From positions 34,821,095-34,885,094 of the forward strand of contig CM066989.1 of NCBI GenBank assembly GCA_033977485.1: DNA of 64,000 nucleotides, given 5' to 3'. The first letter of the stretch is position 1, and every line of letters begins with the position of its first letter. This DNA comes from Hydrangea macrophylla (Eukaryota; Streptophyta; Magnoliopsida; Cornales; Hydrangeaceae). The position numbers and the translations under genes are program-made. Of the stretch, positions 34,505 to 45,572 are shown piece after piece. The notes beneath the pieces are model-generated. The model was not told the origin of the DNA. It saw only the letters and a program-made list of their open reading frames with translations, and ran no database searches.

Positions 34505-35641
34505 ATGCCTGGGAGATCAACTATGGAAGCAATTTATTTACTTAGAAGACTAATGGAAAAGTATAGAGAGAAGAAAAAAGATCTACAAATGGTTTTTATT
34601 GATTTAGAGAAAGCTTATGATAGAGTGCCTAGAGATTTAATTTGGTGGGTGATAGAGAAAAAAGGAGTGACCAAGGGCTATATTGACGTGGTGAAGGATA
34701 TGTATGATGAAGCAGTTACTACAATTAGATCACCAGCCGGAGAAACAAGCAAAATCCCAATTACCGTAGGCCTGCACCAGGGGTCAGCCTTGAGCCCTTA
34801 TTTGTTCGCCCTAATTATGGATGAATTGACTCGACACATTCAAGATGAGGTCCCATGGTGTATGTTGTTCGCAGATGATATTGTCTTGGTTGATGAGACT
34901 AAAAGGGGACTCAACACTAAACTAGAAGCTTGGAGAGAAGCACTAGAGACTAAGGGGCTAAAGATAAGTAGAACGAAAACAGAATACATGGAATGTACTT
35001 TTAGCAACAGTGGAAGTAGAGACAACGAAGCAGTGAAGATCGAAGATCATGAGATCCCAAAGAGGGAACACTTTCGCTATCTAGGTTCAATGATCAGTAG
35101 AGACGGAGAGATTGGTGATGACGTGACCCATAGAATTAAAGTGGGTTGGCTTAAGTGGAGGAGTGCTTCTAGAGTATTATGTGATCGGAGAATACCAGCA
35201 AAATTGAAAGGAAAATTTTATAGGACAGCTATTAGGCCAGCTATGCTCTACGGGACAGAGTGTTGGGCAACTAAGAAACAACACATTAGCAAAGTGAGTG
35301 TAGCGGAGATGAGGATACTAAGATGGATGTGTGGTAAGACTAGGAAAGATAGAATTAGAAATGAGTACATCCGAGAGACTGTAGGAGTGACACATATTGA
35401 GGACAAGTTGAGGGAGAATAGACTTAGATGGTTCGGCCATGTGCAACGAAGACCTGTACATGTACCTGTGCGAAAAAGTGATAAGATCGTAGTGCCTGGA
35501 ATGGTTAGAGGGAGAGGTAGACCTAGACTGACTTGGGAATATGTAGTGCAACAAGATATGAATATATATAATTTAAATGAGCATATAGCTCTTGATCGTG
35601 CAGAATGGAGAAAAAGGATTCATATAGCCGACCCCAATTGA
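34505..35641 (+). CDS. RTE-1 reverse transcriptase core and C-terminus
   Basis: An uninterrupted frame of 378 codons, the longest coding stretch of either RTE copy. It has MVFIDLEKAYDRVPRDLIWW (motif A), VGLHQGSALSPYLFALIMDE (motif B), CMLFADDIVLVDE (motif C with both catalytic Asp), RYLGSMISRDGEIGDDVTHR and GTECWATKKQHISKVSVAEM, RWFGHVQRRP near the end. It ends in ...RIHIADPN followed by TGA about 15 bp before the TTGGTTTGG tail, as in the family. Position 34505 is just the first start codon after an upstream break, so the true protein began far upstream. The enzyme copies the element RNA at the nicked target. Confidence 0.88.
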   Translation: MPGRSTMEAIYLLRRLMEKYREKKKDLQMVFIDLEKAYDRVPRDLIWWVIEKKGVTKGYIDVVKDMYDEAVTTIRSPAGETSKIPITVGLHQGSALSPYLFALIMDELTRHIQDEVPWCMLFADDIVLVDETKRGLNTKLEAWREALETKGLKISRTKTEYMECTFSNSGSRDNEAVKIEDHEIPKREHFRYLGSMISRDGEIGDDVTHRIKVGWLKWRSASRVLCDRRIPAKLKGKFYRTAIRPAMLYGTECWATKKQHISKVSVAEMRILRWMCGKTRKDRIRNEYIRETVGVTHIEDKLRENRLRWFGHVQRRPVHVPVRKSDKIVVPGMVRGRGRPRLTWEYVVQQDMNIYNLNEHIALDRAEWRKRIHIADPN

Positions 35642-35673
35642 TTGGGACACAAGGCTTGGTTTGGTTTGGTTTG

Positions 35674-36511
35674 AAGATTATGTATTTTCACATTTGAAAT
35701 TGATAGGTTTCCTTCATTATTTCATTTTGATTTGGAACCTAAAAGAAACAGTATTGCAACACCATCACCAGACTTGCTACTTTATCTAGTCTGTACTAAT
35801 TGTGCCCCATTGCTCATGAAAATCAAGAGAAAACTAAAAGAATATCAACTTCTTAATTTTGTATTACATATGGTTAGATTGGAAGTTTTGCTTGACTCTT
35901 GCTTCATTTTCATCAAAGCTATTAGGGTACTTTTGTGGTTAAGTGTTAAGTATTCCACGTACTCTCTACTCATGGTTCCAGTGAGGAATGGTATCCATTT
36001 TATATAATGTTTGTTCATAAATTTTCCTTCTTGTGATTGGTTTATCAGGGTAAAAGTCTGTTTGATATTCTTCATCTGGTCTTATTTTATATCCAATCCT
36101 AATCTATAATTTCTCAAATGGATGAAGATTCATATATTGCTCTGTATTATGGAGCAATTTGGAGAGACTGCATTCATCATCATGTTGTTGCAAGGTATGC
36201 AATCTTGCAAGGGTTTAGTAGGTAATGTGTTGGTTTGTCATTTACCTATGCACACATTGTATGGGACACCACCTCAACATGAGGTTTTTGAGTTTGAGTC
36301 ATATCCTTGGGGCCACTCTATAAGGGAATTATCCTGGTACGTACGTGTCTGAAAATAGATCCAGAACGGGGAACGCTAATGATTTTTGGAAGCATTGACC
36401 CAACCGATTTAGTTGAGTACTAAAAGACAGCTAGATACCTCCCAGCCTTAAAGCATATGTACTGTCTTATTCGGGTGAGATTTGTTGCAAGTCCTACAAG
36501 TGCCATGCCTA
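35674..36511. other. No gene recognised
   Basis: Short frames only (for example 36122-36352). No family could be recognised. Confidence 0.45.
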
Positions 36512-36900
36512 CACAACAAGGAAAAATGCTTTTATGTCACTTAAAAAGTGACATAAATAGGTATTTATGTCACTTTTTTTTTCAGTAAAAAGTGACATAA
36601 ATGGAGGCGACATAAATGTTTTAAAAGTGACAAATGTTTTATAAAAGTGACATAAATGTTTCATAATACCAACACATATGTTAATAAAAGTGACATAAAT
36701 ATCATTTTATTTACGTCACTTTTAACCTAAAGTGACATAAAAGTAGAAAAGTGACATAAATACCAACCAAAATTATTGCATCAAAGTATTAAAAATGACA
36801 TAAATATTGTAAAAGTGACATAAATACTTGATAAAAGTGACATAAATGTGTAATTAATTATGTCAATTTTTTTAAAATGACATAAATGCTTTAAATAATA
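36512..36900 (+). mobile_element. CACTA-3: left end of a CACTA-like element with GTGACATAAA repeats
   Basis: CACAACAAGGAAAAATGC at 36512 is two changes from the usual CACTACAAG(A/G)AAAAATGC terminus. It is followed by about fifteen copies of AAAAGTGACATAAAT in both orientations, the kind of subterminal motif CACTA elements use. Three short ATACCACCCTGTA units follow at 36909-36970. No matching right terminus was found to the right, so the element is truncated, or its other end is beyond the large insertions. Confidence 0.55.
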
Positions 36901-37319
36901 CTGATTCAATACCACCCTGTAAAAACAATATATATACCACCCTGTACATATATACAATACCACCCTATACAAAATTAAATCCAACTCAATGATCTATTTC
37001 AGCTACTAAATTTCATCGATTCATCTCAATATTAACCAATTAATTGGAATGAACAAAAAAATATACAATCGATCCGAGTCAAGTGCTAAACTAATAACAT
37101 ATACATATTACATATTCATCGAAAAGTACTAACAAAACTATGAAAGCAACAAAAAAAATTAGCCCAACAAAAAAAGTGATTCGCTTGTTTGAACTTTCCA
37201 TCAAAATGTGAAACTTTGTACCTACAAAAAAGAAAACGTTTTCATTAATTAGTTGTATATATAAAATAATAAAAGAGTAAAACTATGTTTGGGGGTTTTG
37301 AGAGACCAATGTTCGGGGA

Positions 37320-39110
37320 CTCGGAATGATGAAAGAGTCATTTTTTCGCATTATCTGTTAACCATGATTCTGTTAGGCATTCTGTTTGTTCCCACAAGTT
37401 TCTTGAGGCATGTTTGAGGTATGAGTAAGGTTTCGTGATGTTTGGTTAAACGATTTATAGTTGCAACCCTCAAAACTAAGTTTTTTCAAGCCTAAGTAAT
37501 GAAAAAGCCATTTTTCCGCATTATTTGTTAATTGTGATTCCGTTTTGCATTCCGTTAGTTCCCACAAGTTTATTTGGGCATATTTGAGATGCGAGTAAGG
37601 TTTTGTGGCGTTCGGATAAGTGATTTACCGTTTCACTACTCAAAACCTCAAAAACTAAGTTTTTTCAAGTCTAGGTGATGAAAGAATCCTTTTTTCGCAT
37701 TATTTGTTAACCATGATTCTGTTATGCATTCCGTTTATTTCCACAAGTTTCTTTTAGGCATGTTTGTGGTGTGAGTAAGGTTTCGTGATATTTGGTTAAG
37801 CGATTTACAGCTTCAACCCTCAAAAGCCCCAAAACTAAGTTTTTCAACCCTAAGTGATGAAAAAGTCATTTTTTTGCATTATTTGTGAACCGTGATTTTG
37901 TTATACATTTCATTAGTTCCCACAAGTTTATTTAGGCATGTTTGGGGTGCGAGCAAGGTTTTGTGGTATTCGGATACACGCTTTACCGTTTCACTACTCA
38001 AAACCTCAAAAACTAAGTTTTTTCAAGTCTAAGGGATGAAAAAGTCATTTTTTCGTATTATTTGTGAACCGTGATTCCGTTATGCATTCGGTTAGTTCCC
38101 ACAATTTTTCTTAGGCATGTTTGAGGTGTGAGTAAGGTTTTGTGGCATTTGGTTAAGCGATTTACCGTTTCACTACTCAAAACCTCAAAAGCTAAGCTTT
38201 TTCAAGTCTAAGTGATGAAAAAGTCATTTTCTCGCATTATTTGTGAACCGTGATTCCATTATGCATTCGGTTAGTTCCCACATTTTTCTTGAGGCATGTT
38301 TGAGGTGTGAGTAAAGTTTCGTGTCATTCGGATACACTTTACCATTTCACTCCTCAAAACCCCCAAAACTAAGTTTTTTCAAACCTATGTGATGAAAAAT
38401 TCATTTTCTTTGCATAATTTGTGAATCGTTCATGACTCGTTATGCATTCCGTTAGTTCTCACAAGTTTTCTTAGGTATGTTTGAGGTGTGAGTAAGGTTT
38501 CATGGCATTCGGATCCACACTTTACCGTTTTACTACTCAAAACCTCCAAAAATAAGGTTTTTTTTTTTAAGTCTGAGTGATGAAAAAGTCATTTCTTCAC
38601 ACTATTTGTTAACTGTGATTCCGTTATGCATTCCGTTAGTTCCCACAAGTTTATTTAGGAATATTTGAGATGCGAGTAAGGTTTCGCGGCATTCAGATAA
38701 GTGATTTACCGTTTCACTACTCAAAACCTCAAAACTAAGTTTCTAAGTCTAGGTGATGAAAGAGTCATTTTTTCGCATTATTTGTTAACCATGATTCCGT
38801 TATGCATTTTGTTTGTTCCCACAAGTTTCTTTAGGCATGTTTGAGATGCGAGTAAGGTTTTGTGGTGTTCAGATAAGCGATTTAAAGTTTCACTATTCAA
38901 AACCTAAAAAACTAAATTTTTTAAAGTCTAGGTGATGAAAAAGTCATTTTTTCGCATTATTTGTGAACTGTTATTCCGTTATGCATTCAGTTAGTTCTCA
39001 CAAGTTTTTTTAGGCATGTTTGAGGTGCGAGTAAGGTTTTGTGGTATTCGGATACACGCTTTACTGTTTCACTACTCAAAACCTCCAAAATCTAAGTTTT
39101 TTCAAGCCTA
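37320..39110. repeat. 178-bp tandem array, block 1 (10 monomers)
   Basis: Ten head-to-tail monomers, marked by GATGAAAAAGTCATTTTTTC at about 37328, 37498, 37678, 37857, 38035, 38214, 38391, 38579, 38755 and 38934, spacing 170-188 bp with a mode near 178-179. Each contains GCATTATTTGT, a CCGTTATGCATTCCGTTAGT-like part, GAGTAAGGTTT and CACTACTCAAAACC. At least three monomer types can be told apart by the segment after GAGTAAGGTTT: GGATACACGCTTTACC (A), GGATAAGTGATTTACC (B) and GGTTAAGCGATTTACAG (C). No coding frame. Confidence 0.92.
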
Positions 39111-40126
39111 CCTTGAAACAGAACCCCTCGAAAGAAATCTGGATCGATATTCCAACATGTCTGAGTGATTCAAAGTAAAAAAAATAAGAATGCCCAAGTT
39201 ATTCATTCTTCCTCACCAGACCAAAATCCACAGCCGAAAATAGGGAAACAGAAACCCTAAACCCCAAAATCATTGTCAAACATGAAAGACAACTTATGCA
39301 GATATAGAATAAAATTGTCCTTTGTATATAAACAGAGAAGAAAATCTAGAATCCCAAATCTTTCATCATCAAACCCTAACTAAATAGAACGCTGGTGGAG
39401 AGAATCTGACTGTATCGGATGGGAGGCAAAAGGTCATGTCCCTTAATTGTCAATGGAAAGAATGTGTCCAGAAATAGATAGAAGTGTGGTTTAATACAGA
39501 GAGAACATAGAGAGGCACAGTTGAATATAGAGTGACTGTTTCATACGAAGAAACTTTTTCTGTGATTTCTCAAGAGAAGAAATAGGCTTAGTGATAGGAG
39601 TACACGTGTTAACACATAATTCATCCTACTTCAACCTCTCTGCTACTAGATATACTAATAGATTCAATAATTCTCCACTTTTTTTCTTCCTTATTTTAAC
39701 ATGTGTCAAGAGGGGCTGATGTGTATTGGTTAATTTACTTTTCTAACCCATATCATTATGGGTGTAATAAAAAACCTCAAACGAAAATCGATTGGTCGTT
39801 TTTCAAAATGTATGACCAAAAAATCAACTGGACCCCTAAAAATTGATCAACCGACCGACCAATTTACACCCCTACATATCACATTGGAACGGTCCACTTA
39901 AATTTGGTGTGGCCCAAAACTTTTAAATGGGTAAAGATATGTAATCCTTGGTAGGACCCATCTATGGTGTGAATTTTGACTTTGACTAACCAAAATAATT
40001 TTGACCATCTTGATTAATTAGAGTCAAATAAGACATTAAATTTTGATGTCTATAGCTATTTAGTAGAATAATTTACTTCAGCCATGCCAGAGCTGAGATA
40101 GCTCGATTATGTGTGTGTGCCTCTGT

Positions 40127-40176
<50 letters not shown>

Positions 40177-40724
40177 GCAAACATAGTTTTTCTTAATACT
40201 TTGTGCGAGTGATGCACAATCTGACTTCTATCGTATATGGATTGTTAAAAACTAGTAGGAAAGTACCCCAGTAGTTCTTTGACAGTACTGATGCGCACAA
40301 GTCAAAAAGTGGTGAAAATAATATAAAGCAAGGCCTTTAGAATTAAAAATATATTACATGAAATATATTACAAACAAATGAAATTCTATAGAGCAATTAA
40401 AAGGGGAAGAACACTTAAAGGAAAAGCTCAAAAGCTTAAGTGAAGCAAAATAAAGAGCTACTAGAATGCAAAATGAAAAGCTACTATTGAATGCATTTGG
40501 AAAATTGTTGTGTGTTTTGTTCGGGCTGTTCGAGAGATTTTATCTGTTGGAGGATGTATGTATTTATAGGGAAAGAATGGATTTGCAATGTGGAGATTTT
40601 TTCCATACTAAGTCTTCTTAGGCTCCATACTTTGTCATTTCCTATGTCTCTTGGGACTCCCAATTTGCCCATGTGCAATGTATTGATACTCTCTAAATGT
40701 ACTTGGGCCCACCAAGTTAAATGT
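39111..40724. other. 1.6-kb segment inserted in the 178-bp array
   Basis: The monomer stops at AAGCCTA and resumes at GATATGAAAAAGT, so this segment interrupts one monomer. It has no recognised gene. A minus-strand TATA-like sequence (CCCTATAAATACATAC, 40558-40573) and a GGTGGGCCCAAGTACA word near its right end give it a promoter-like look, perhaps from an LTR. It contains a (GT)n run at 40131-40174. No inverted ends or target duplication could be seen. Confidence 0.5.
40131..40174. repeat. (GT)n microsatellite
   Basis: About 22 GT units with one AT interruption, within the 1.6-kb insert. Confidence 0.95.
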
Positions 40725-41070
40725 GTGATATGAAAAAGTAATTTTCTTTACATTATTTGTGCACCGTGATTCCGTTATGCCTTCCTTAAGTTCTCACAAG
40801 TTTCTTTAGGCATGTTTGAGGTGCAAGTAAGGTTTCATGGCATTCGGATACACGCTTTACCGTTTCACTACTCAAAATATCAAAAAATAAGTTTTTTTCA
40901 AGTCTAAGTAATGAAAAAGTCATTTTCCGCATTATTTGATAATTGTGATTCCGTTTTGCATTCCGTTAGTTCCCACAAGTTTATTTGGGCATGTTTGAGA
41001 TGTGAGTAAGGTTTTGTGGCATTCAGATAAGTGATTTACCGTTTCACTATTCAAAACCTCAAAAACTAAG
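40725..41070. repeat. 178-bp tandem array, block 2 (about 2 monomers)
   Basis: Two monomers with anchors near 40726 and 40910, type A then type B. The block ends in CAAAAACTAAG at 41070, where CACTA-2 begins. Confidence 0.9.
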
Positions 41071-41614
41071 GCACACATTTTAATGACAACTAAAGAGGTG
41101 GTCATACAAATTTACAAAGTACCATTTTTTGTCATAAACTCTCGGTTGTGACTAAACTATTGTGACTAAATCTTTGGCGGAAAAAAAATGTAGTTTGCCG
41201 CCAAATTGAGGGAAAGTATTAGCCATTATAATTTGGGAACATTGTGAGTATATGTCTTGATTTAGTTACACAAAAGGTGTTGTGACTAAAGTATGCATAA
41301 ATCAGTTTTTTGTCTCAACTTGGTGCGCGGGTAAATAAATAAAATGTGCAGAATTGTTAAGCGCGGGAAAATGCTATCATTTCGTCAATACCAATGCAGT
41401 GGGTATATGATATTCTTATAACCCATCTAATATTTTCACTCTCATTCCAATCCCTCATCAGATACTACCTCTCTCACTCTCTTTCCTCTCTCTCCCCTTC
41501 ACCACTCACGTTCTTCTAGTGGGTTGAATCCCGTCGACGGCTCAATCAATTGGTAGAGTTCTTGTGGGGTAACCTCTCTTTCTCTTATTTTGTTGTCTCT
41601 AATTTGATAATCTG

Positions 41615-41667
<53 letters not shown>

Positions 41668-42035
41668 AAGAAACTATTTATTCAAGGAAATTGCTTCTCT
41701 CTTCAAGATCTAATATTTTTTCTCTCATTCCATCAGACACATCTTACCTGACAGCAAAATCAGAGCGCTGAACCACTTAGCCAAGAAATTCGCACAGTAA
41801 GTTCATTCCTATTTTTTTGTGTTATTCAAAATATTTTAAGCTTAGTTCATCTTGTATTGTTCAATCTTGTCCACAATTTGATAATTTTAGTTTTAATATA
41901 GATATGCATGTTGTAGTCTGTTTTCCCCCATTAATAATGTCGGTGCATGTTCTAATTAAGTTTTGTCAAAAAAGAAATTGACACAGAGTTTTATTCTACG
42001 GTAAATATATGTATTTGTATTCTACAAGGGACTTG

Positions 42036-42070
<35 letters not shown>

Positions 42071-42599
42071 CCAGTTTTTGGAAGTGCATGTGTTTAGCAT
42101 TGTTTGATAATCCATATTTGGGCTCCTTTTAGGATTGTACGGGCATTTGGGCTGTGACACTTTTTTTTTCAATGATTAGCTTTTTCTCTTTCTCCGACTT
42201 TTGAAGCATATTAGCTCCATCAGACGATATGAAGTGGTTTTCCTTTAGTTTGTTTTGGTGGAGTGGTGTTCTTTTTTTCAACTTGCTCTTGAGAAATTCT
42301 TGGGTATAGTAAGGGTATCACTTGGTATGCTTACTTTGTACCCTGTAATCAATGGAAGTGGATCATTTAGATTGGACTCACTCCCATTAAAAAACTAGTT
42401 CTCATTGGCTTGAGGGTACATGTAGGCATGTCACGTGGTACCATCAAGATTTCCAAATATTTCCCCTTGCTTCTTTAATTTGAAGTGTGCTGCTTGATTT
42501 GTTGTTCCAAAAAATAGACAAACATAGTAGTGTAAGCTCGAACCTATTTTTGGTTCTCAACCTTGGACTTCTAGTTTTGCATTCTTACTAAAATCGTAC
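41071..42599. other. CACTA-2 left region: subterminal repeats, (TC)24, T32
   Basis: Subterminal motifs occupy about 41071-41340. A pyrimidine-rich leader follows, with a (TC)24 run at 41617-41664 and a 32-base T run at 42039-42070. A GT-AG-like layout around 41800 suggests a non-coding first exon of the TNPA gene, but no frame supports it. Confidence 0.5.
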
Positions 42600-42785
42600 G
42601 AAGATATGCTATGATTTCCAAATTTTGTACCCCAAATGCTTCCCAAATATGTATGATAGAGTGCCCCAAATGATTTTGATTGGAGGATTTGAAATTGGTC
42701 CCACCATTATTGAAGGTGCTTTCACTGCAATGTGAATTTGAAAAGCATTAAGGACGCAAAATTTGGGAAGCATAGCATTACTCAT
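42600..42785. repeat. Small MITE-like element, copy c
   Basis: ATGCTATGATTTCCAAATTTTG at the left is mirrored by CAAAATTTGGGAAGCATAGC at the right. The body shares ATTGGAGGATTTGAAATTGG-type words with copies a and b in CACTA-1. Confidence 0.6.
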
Positions 42786-42787
42786 TG

Positions 42788-43236
42788 ACTTTTCAGTACC
42801 TTTAATTATATCAAAGCTTTATTTTCGGTCCTTCATTATTAATTGCAATACTTAAGTCCCTCAATATGTGACTTTGATGACATCCACAATTTAAAGATAG
42901 AATGGACCACGTTGAGTGTAGAGGCCCCACAATGATTATGGTTAAACACACTTTAGTACCCTGAATTACACTAAAGTTAATTTCTAGGCCAGGTAAATTT
43001 AAACTACATATTTTAGTACGCTATAATTACACCAAATTTTCATTATTGGACCGATTATATAAATCTAAGTTTGTATCTTTGAGGCACATGCCCTATATGT
43101 GGTCTATTCTATTGGATGCTGAAATGATTGCCCATAAATGACACACCAGTTTAAAGTGTTGAAGGCCTTAAGTACTGCAATTTATAGTACATGGCCCAAA
43201 CTAAAACTTTAGTATAATTAAAGTGTACTAAATTGC
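42788..43236. repeat. MITE-like element with about 70-bp inverted ends
   Basis: The left end (CAGTACCTTTAATTATATCA...CAATACTTAAGTCC) pairs with the right end (GGCCTTAAGTACTGCAATTT...TTAGTATAATTAAAGTGTAC) over about 70 bp with scattered mismatches. It is 450 bp long and non-coding. Target duplication not determined. Confidence 0.6.
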
Positions 43237-43642
43237 ATTTTAGCTTTCTTTATTTTATGCTTAAACTAATTCCTTATCTGTGTCAAATGGTCGGACCATT
43301 TAGGAGATCCTTACTTGGGTCCCACAAAACAACATATACCATGGTGTATGCCTGAACATATCTTAGTTATCAACATTGATAGCCAAAAGAATTTTAGCTT
43401 ATTTCGTGTTCTATATATCATGAAAGGTGTGCAATATTTTTATTGTTTTAGGCTTAAATCATTCTCATGTAGTGGAGCAATTAATTTTTGCTTAAAGATA
43501 CATTCGTATGTACATATAGTTGTGACTGGTCGTGTGGTTCTATATCGTGTATCGTTTAGAATTTTTTCCGGGGGGATGGAAATGAGGTCTTAAGCAATAA
43601 TTTGGTAAATTTTTAGTGAATGGGCATTATGAGATTTTTGAG

Positions 43643-44390
43643 TTTTTTTTTTTTTGCTCAGCAAACAAGGTTTTATTAAAGGGTAATACTTGGGGCACAA
43701 CCAAAGCCATAACCTTTTTTGCACAACCTCCATTTTGTGTCTATCTCTCTCCTAGTGGGCACTGTGGGGTCACTGGCACTGTGGGACCCAACAAGAGAGA
43801 GATAGACACAAAATGAAGATTGTGCAAAAAAGGTTGTGACTTTGGTTGTGCCCCAAGTATTACTATTTATTAAATGTACAAAGTCCAAAGAAATTAGAAC
43901 AAGAGGCAAGCCATAAAGTTGCCAACAACCAAAAACTAAATCTCCCTAAACCAGAGTAACCAAAAAGTCCACAAAAGACCCCCCAACATGCACTTCAAAT
44001 TCTACAGAACAATACAAAAAGATGCCCCATAAAAAAATTCTGCACAAAATCAAGACCTACTTAAAGACACAATTCTGCACAAAATCCACCTACACAAATT
44101 CTGCACACAAAATCTGCACATTCTGCACACAAAATCCACCTGCACAAATTCTGCACAAAATCCACACAAAAACAGTCACTTATCAAGAAAAACACCACCC
44201 GCTTAGAGACACTTGACAAAACAGCCCACAAACAAGGTACATACGAGAACCAAACTGCCCTCTGCATTCCACAAACTAAATCGCCTCACATTCAACCATT
44301 ATCCCACCAGAAAATTGCTCCAATTACACAGCCCAAATTTGTATCCGATCACGACCCAACAACAAATGAATTACACATAGCCTCGTAGAT
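43643..44390 (-). mobile_element. 5'-truncated L1 LINE tail
   Basis: A run of 13 T (43643-43655) followed by GCTCAGCAAACAAGGTTTTATTAAA is, on the minus strand, the common end of plant L1 elements: TTTAATAAAACCTTGTTTGCTGAGC plus poly(A). The rest is 3' UTR-like with no frame. It includes the Mutator-like MITE at 43681-43865 and a short minisatellite built on AATTCTGCACAAAATCCAC at 44030-44180. The 5' limit is approximate. Confidence 0.6.
43681..43865. mobile_element. Mutator-like MITE, 185 bp
   Basis: The left arm begins GGGTAATACTTGGGGCACAA and is mirrored by TTGTGCCCCAAGTATTACTA at the right. The arms pair over about 75 bp. TTTATTAAA occurs directly outside both ends (43672-43680 and 43866-43874), a 9-bp duplication as made by Mutator-type transposases. 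It lies in the L1 tail. Confidence 0.8.
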
Positions 44391-45572
44391 ATAGTGGTGA
44401 TTGTTGGACTGAAGAAGTTCTTTTCTTGCATTTCTGTACATTATTTCTAGACTCAACATGACTGCAGTTTGAGCAGTTGTACTTTTTCAAAACTTTTTTG
44501 CAGGGGAATTTTTGAACTACAACTGTTTTGTTGTTTTCTTTTTAGCCTTGTTTGACTGAGTTAAGATTACCTTCAGTGCACAAATTGTCTCTATCCATTT
44601 TTTTTGTGAAGATTGTTTTGGTATTTGCTACACATATCATGTTTTGATATTTTCCACATGTATCCTCTCCTTGAAACTCTCTATCACTCGTAAATCGTAG
44701 TTTTATGTTTTATTTGTTTTCTTTTTTCCTTTTCACTCCAGAAGATGAATATTTTGTTTTAACATCCTAATCCTTCTTCAAGAACTTTTTTTTTTATTAT
44801 CTCTTTTTGGCTCTTGAAGATTGGATTTATCTATAAAAGTGATATTCATTTTGAGAAACAAATGAAGATTCCAAGTTGGGGTCATTCACATAACCAAGAA
44901 ATTTCCAAGGAATACACAAAGGAATTAATTTTGGAATATTATAAGGTCCACTCCATTTTAAATGGCCTATTCTAGACTTATTGTTTTCCATTCATTCTGA
45001 AAATGCTTTTCTTTTTCTTTCTATAGATAAGTGGTTTATTATGTTAGAATTGGAACTTGAAGCCAATGTATAGGTTACTGACATTTTAATATTTAAACCA
45101 TACTTGTCACCCATCCGTGCGTATTTACTACTTCATGCATGATATAAATCTATGATTTACAAGATGTAAATGTTTCTTGATTATGTTATTTGTGAAAACG
45201 CTTAAGAGGACTTGTTATTACCTATGCTGGTTTCCATTTTCGAACTATGTTTTCTTATTGTTCCCTTCCTATAAATCACTGGGAATTTAATAGAGTGGAT
45301 CTGTTTAAAAAAGTGGCTACTTATGTCTAGTAAGTTTTTTCTACTAATCCTTAATGAATTGAGTGATACCTTTTTAGAAATTTCTTTTCCTTTGATATAT
45401 TTCTACAATGATATTCTTCTCAAACAAACATAATTTATAAATCATTCATACCCATTATTTAGAGTTATTGCCATTCTCGCTATTTTGTTAATATGTTTGT
45501 TTTGTGTGACAGTGATTTGACTTAGAGTGGACTTATTATTCATTTGCCAAGAATTGTAGGATAGTCACCAAC
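44391..45572. other. CACTA-2 interior before the TNPA-like gene
   Basis: AT-rich with no recognised frame. Probably promoter or first-intron sequence of the gene starting at 45573. Confidence 0.5.

Larger units (their letters stand above)
30636..35673 (+). mobile_element. RTE-1: RTE-clade LINE, interrupted by a solo LTR
   Basis: A non-LTR retrotransposon of the plant RTE clade, with an endonuclease in the first kilobase, a reverse transcriptase at the end and a 3' tail of TTGGTTTGG repeats (35655-35673). Homology to RTE-2 begins at TGCCTTCGGG (30636), so about 190 bp of the 5' end seen in RTE-2 are missing. A 2,021-bp LTR splits it at 31590-33610. Without that insertion its length is about 3.0 kb. 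No clear target duplication was found. Frames are broken at several points. Confidence 0.9.

Noticed and set aside
35674..35700. Target duplication for RTE-1 (GAAGA...TTG at both sides)
   Set aside because: GAAGAAATTGATAA at the left and GAAGATTATG at the right agree only partly, and the 5' end is truncated, so no duplication is claimed.
36122..36352. 76-codon open frame between RTE-1 and the CACTA-like end
   Set aside because: No recognisable domain; codon content looks random.
37320..39110. Regularly spaced repeats considered as a CRISPR array
   Set aside because: The whole 178-bp unit repeats without unique spacers, and the context is plant nuclear DNA.
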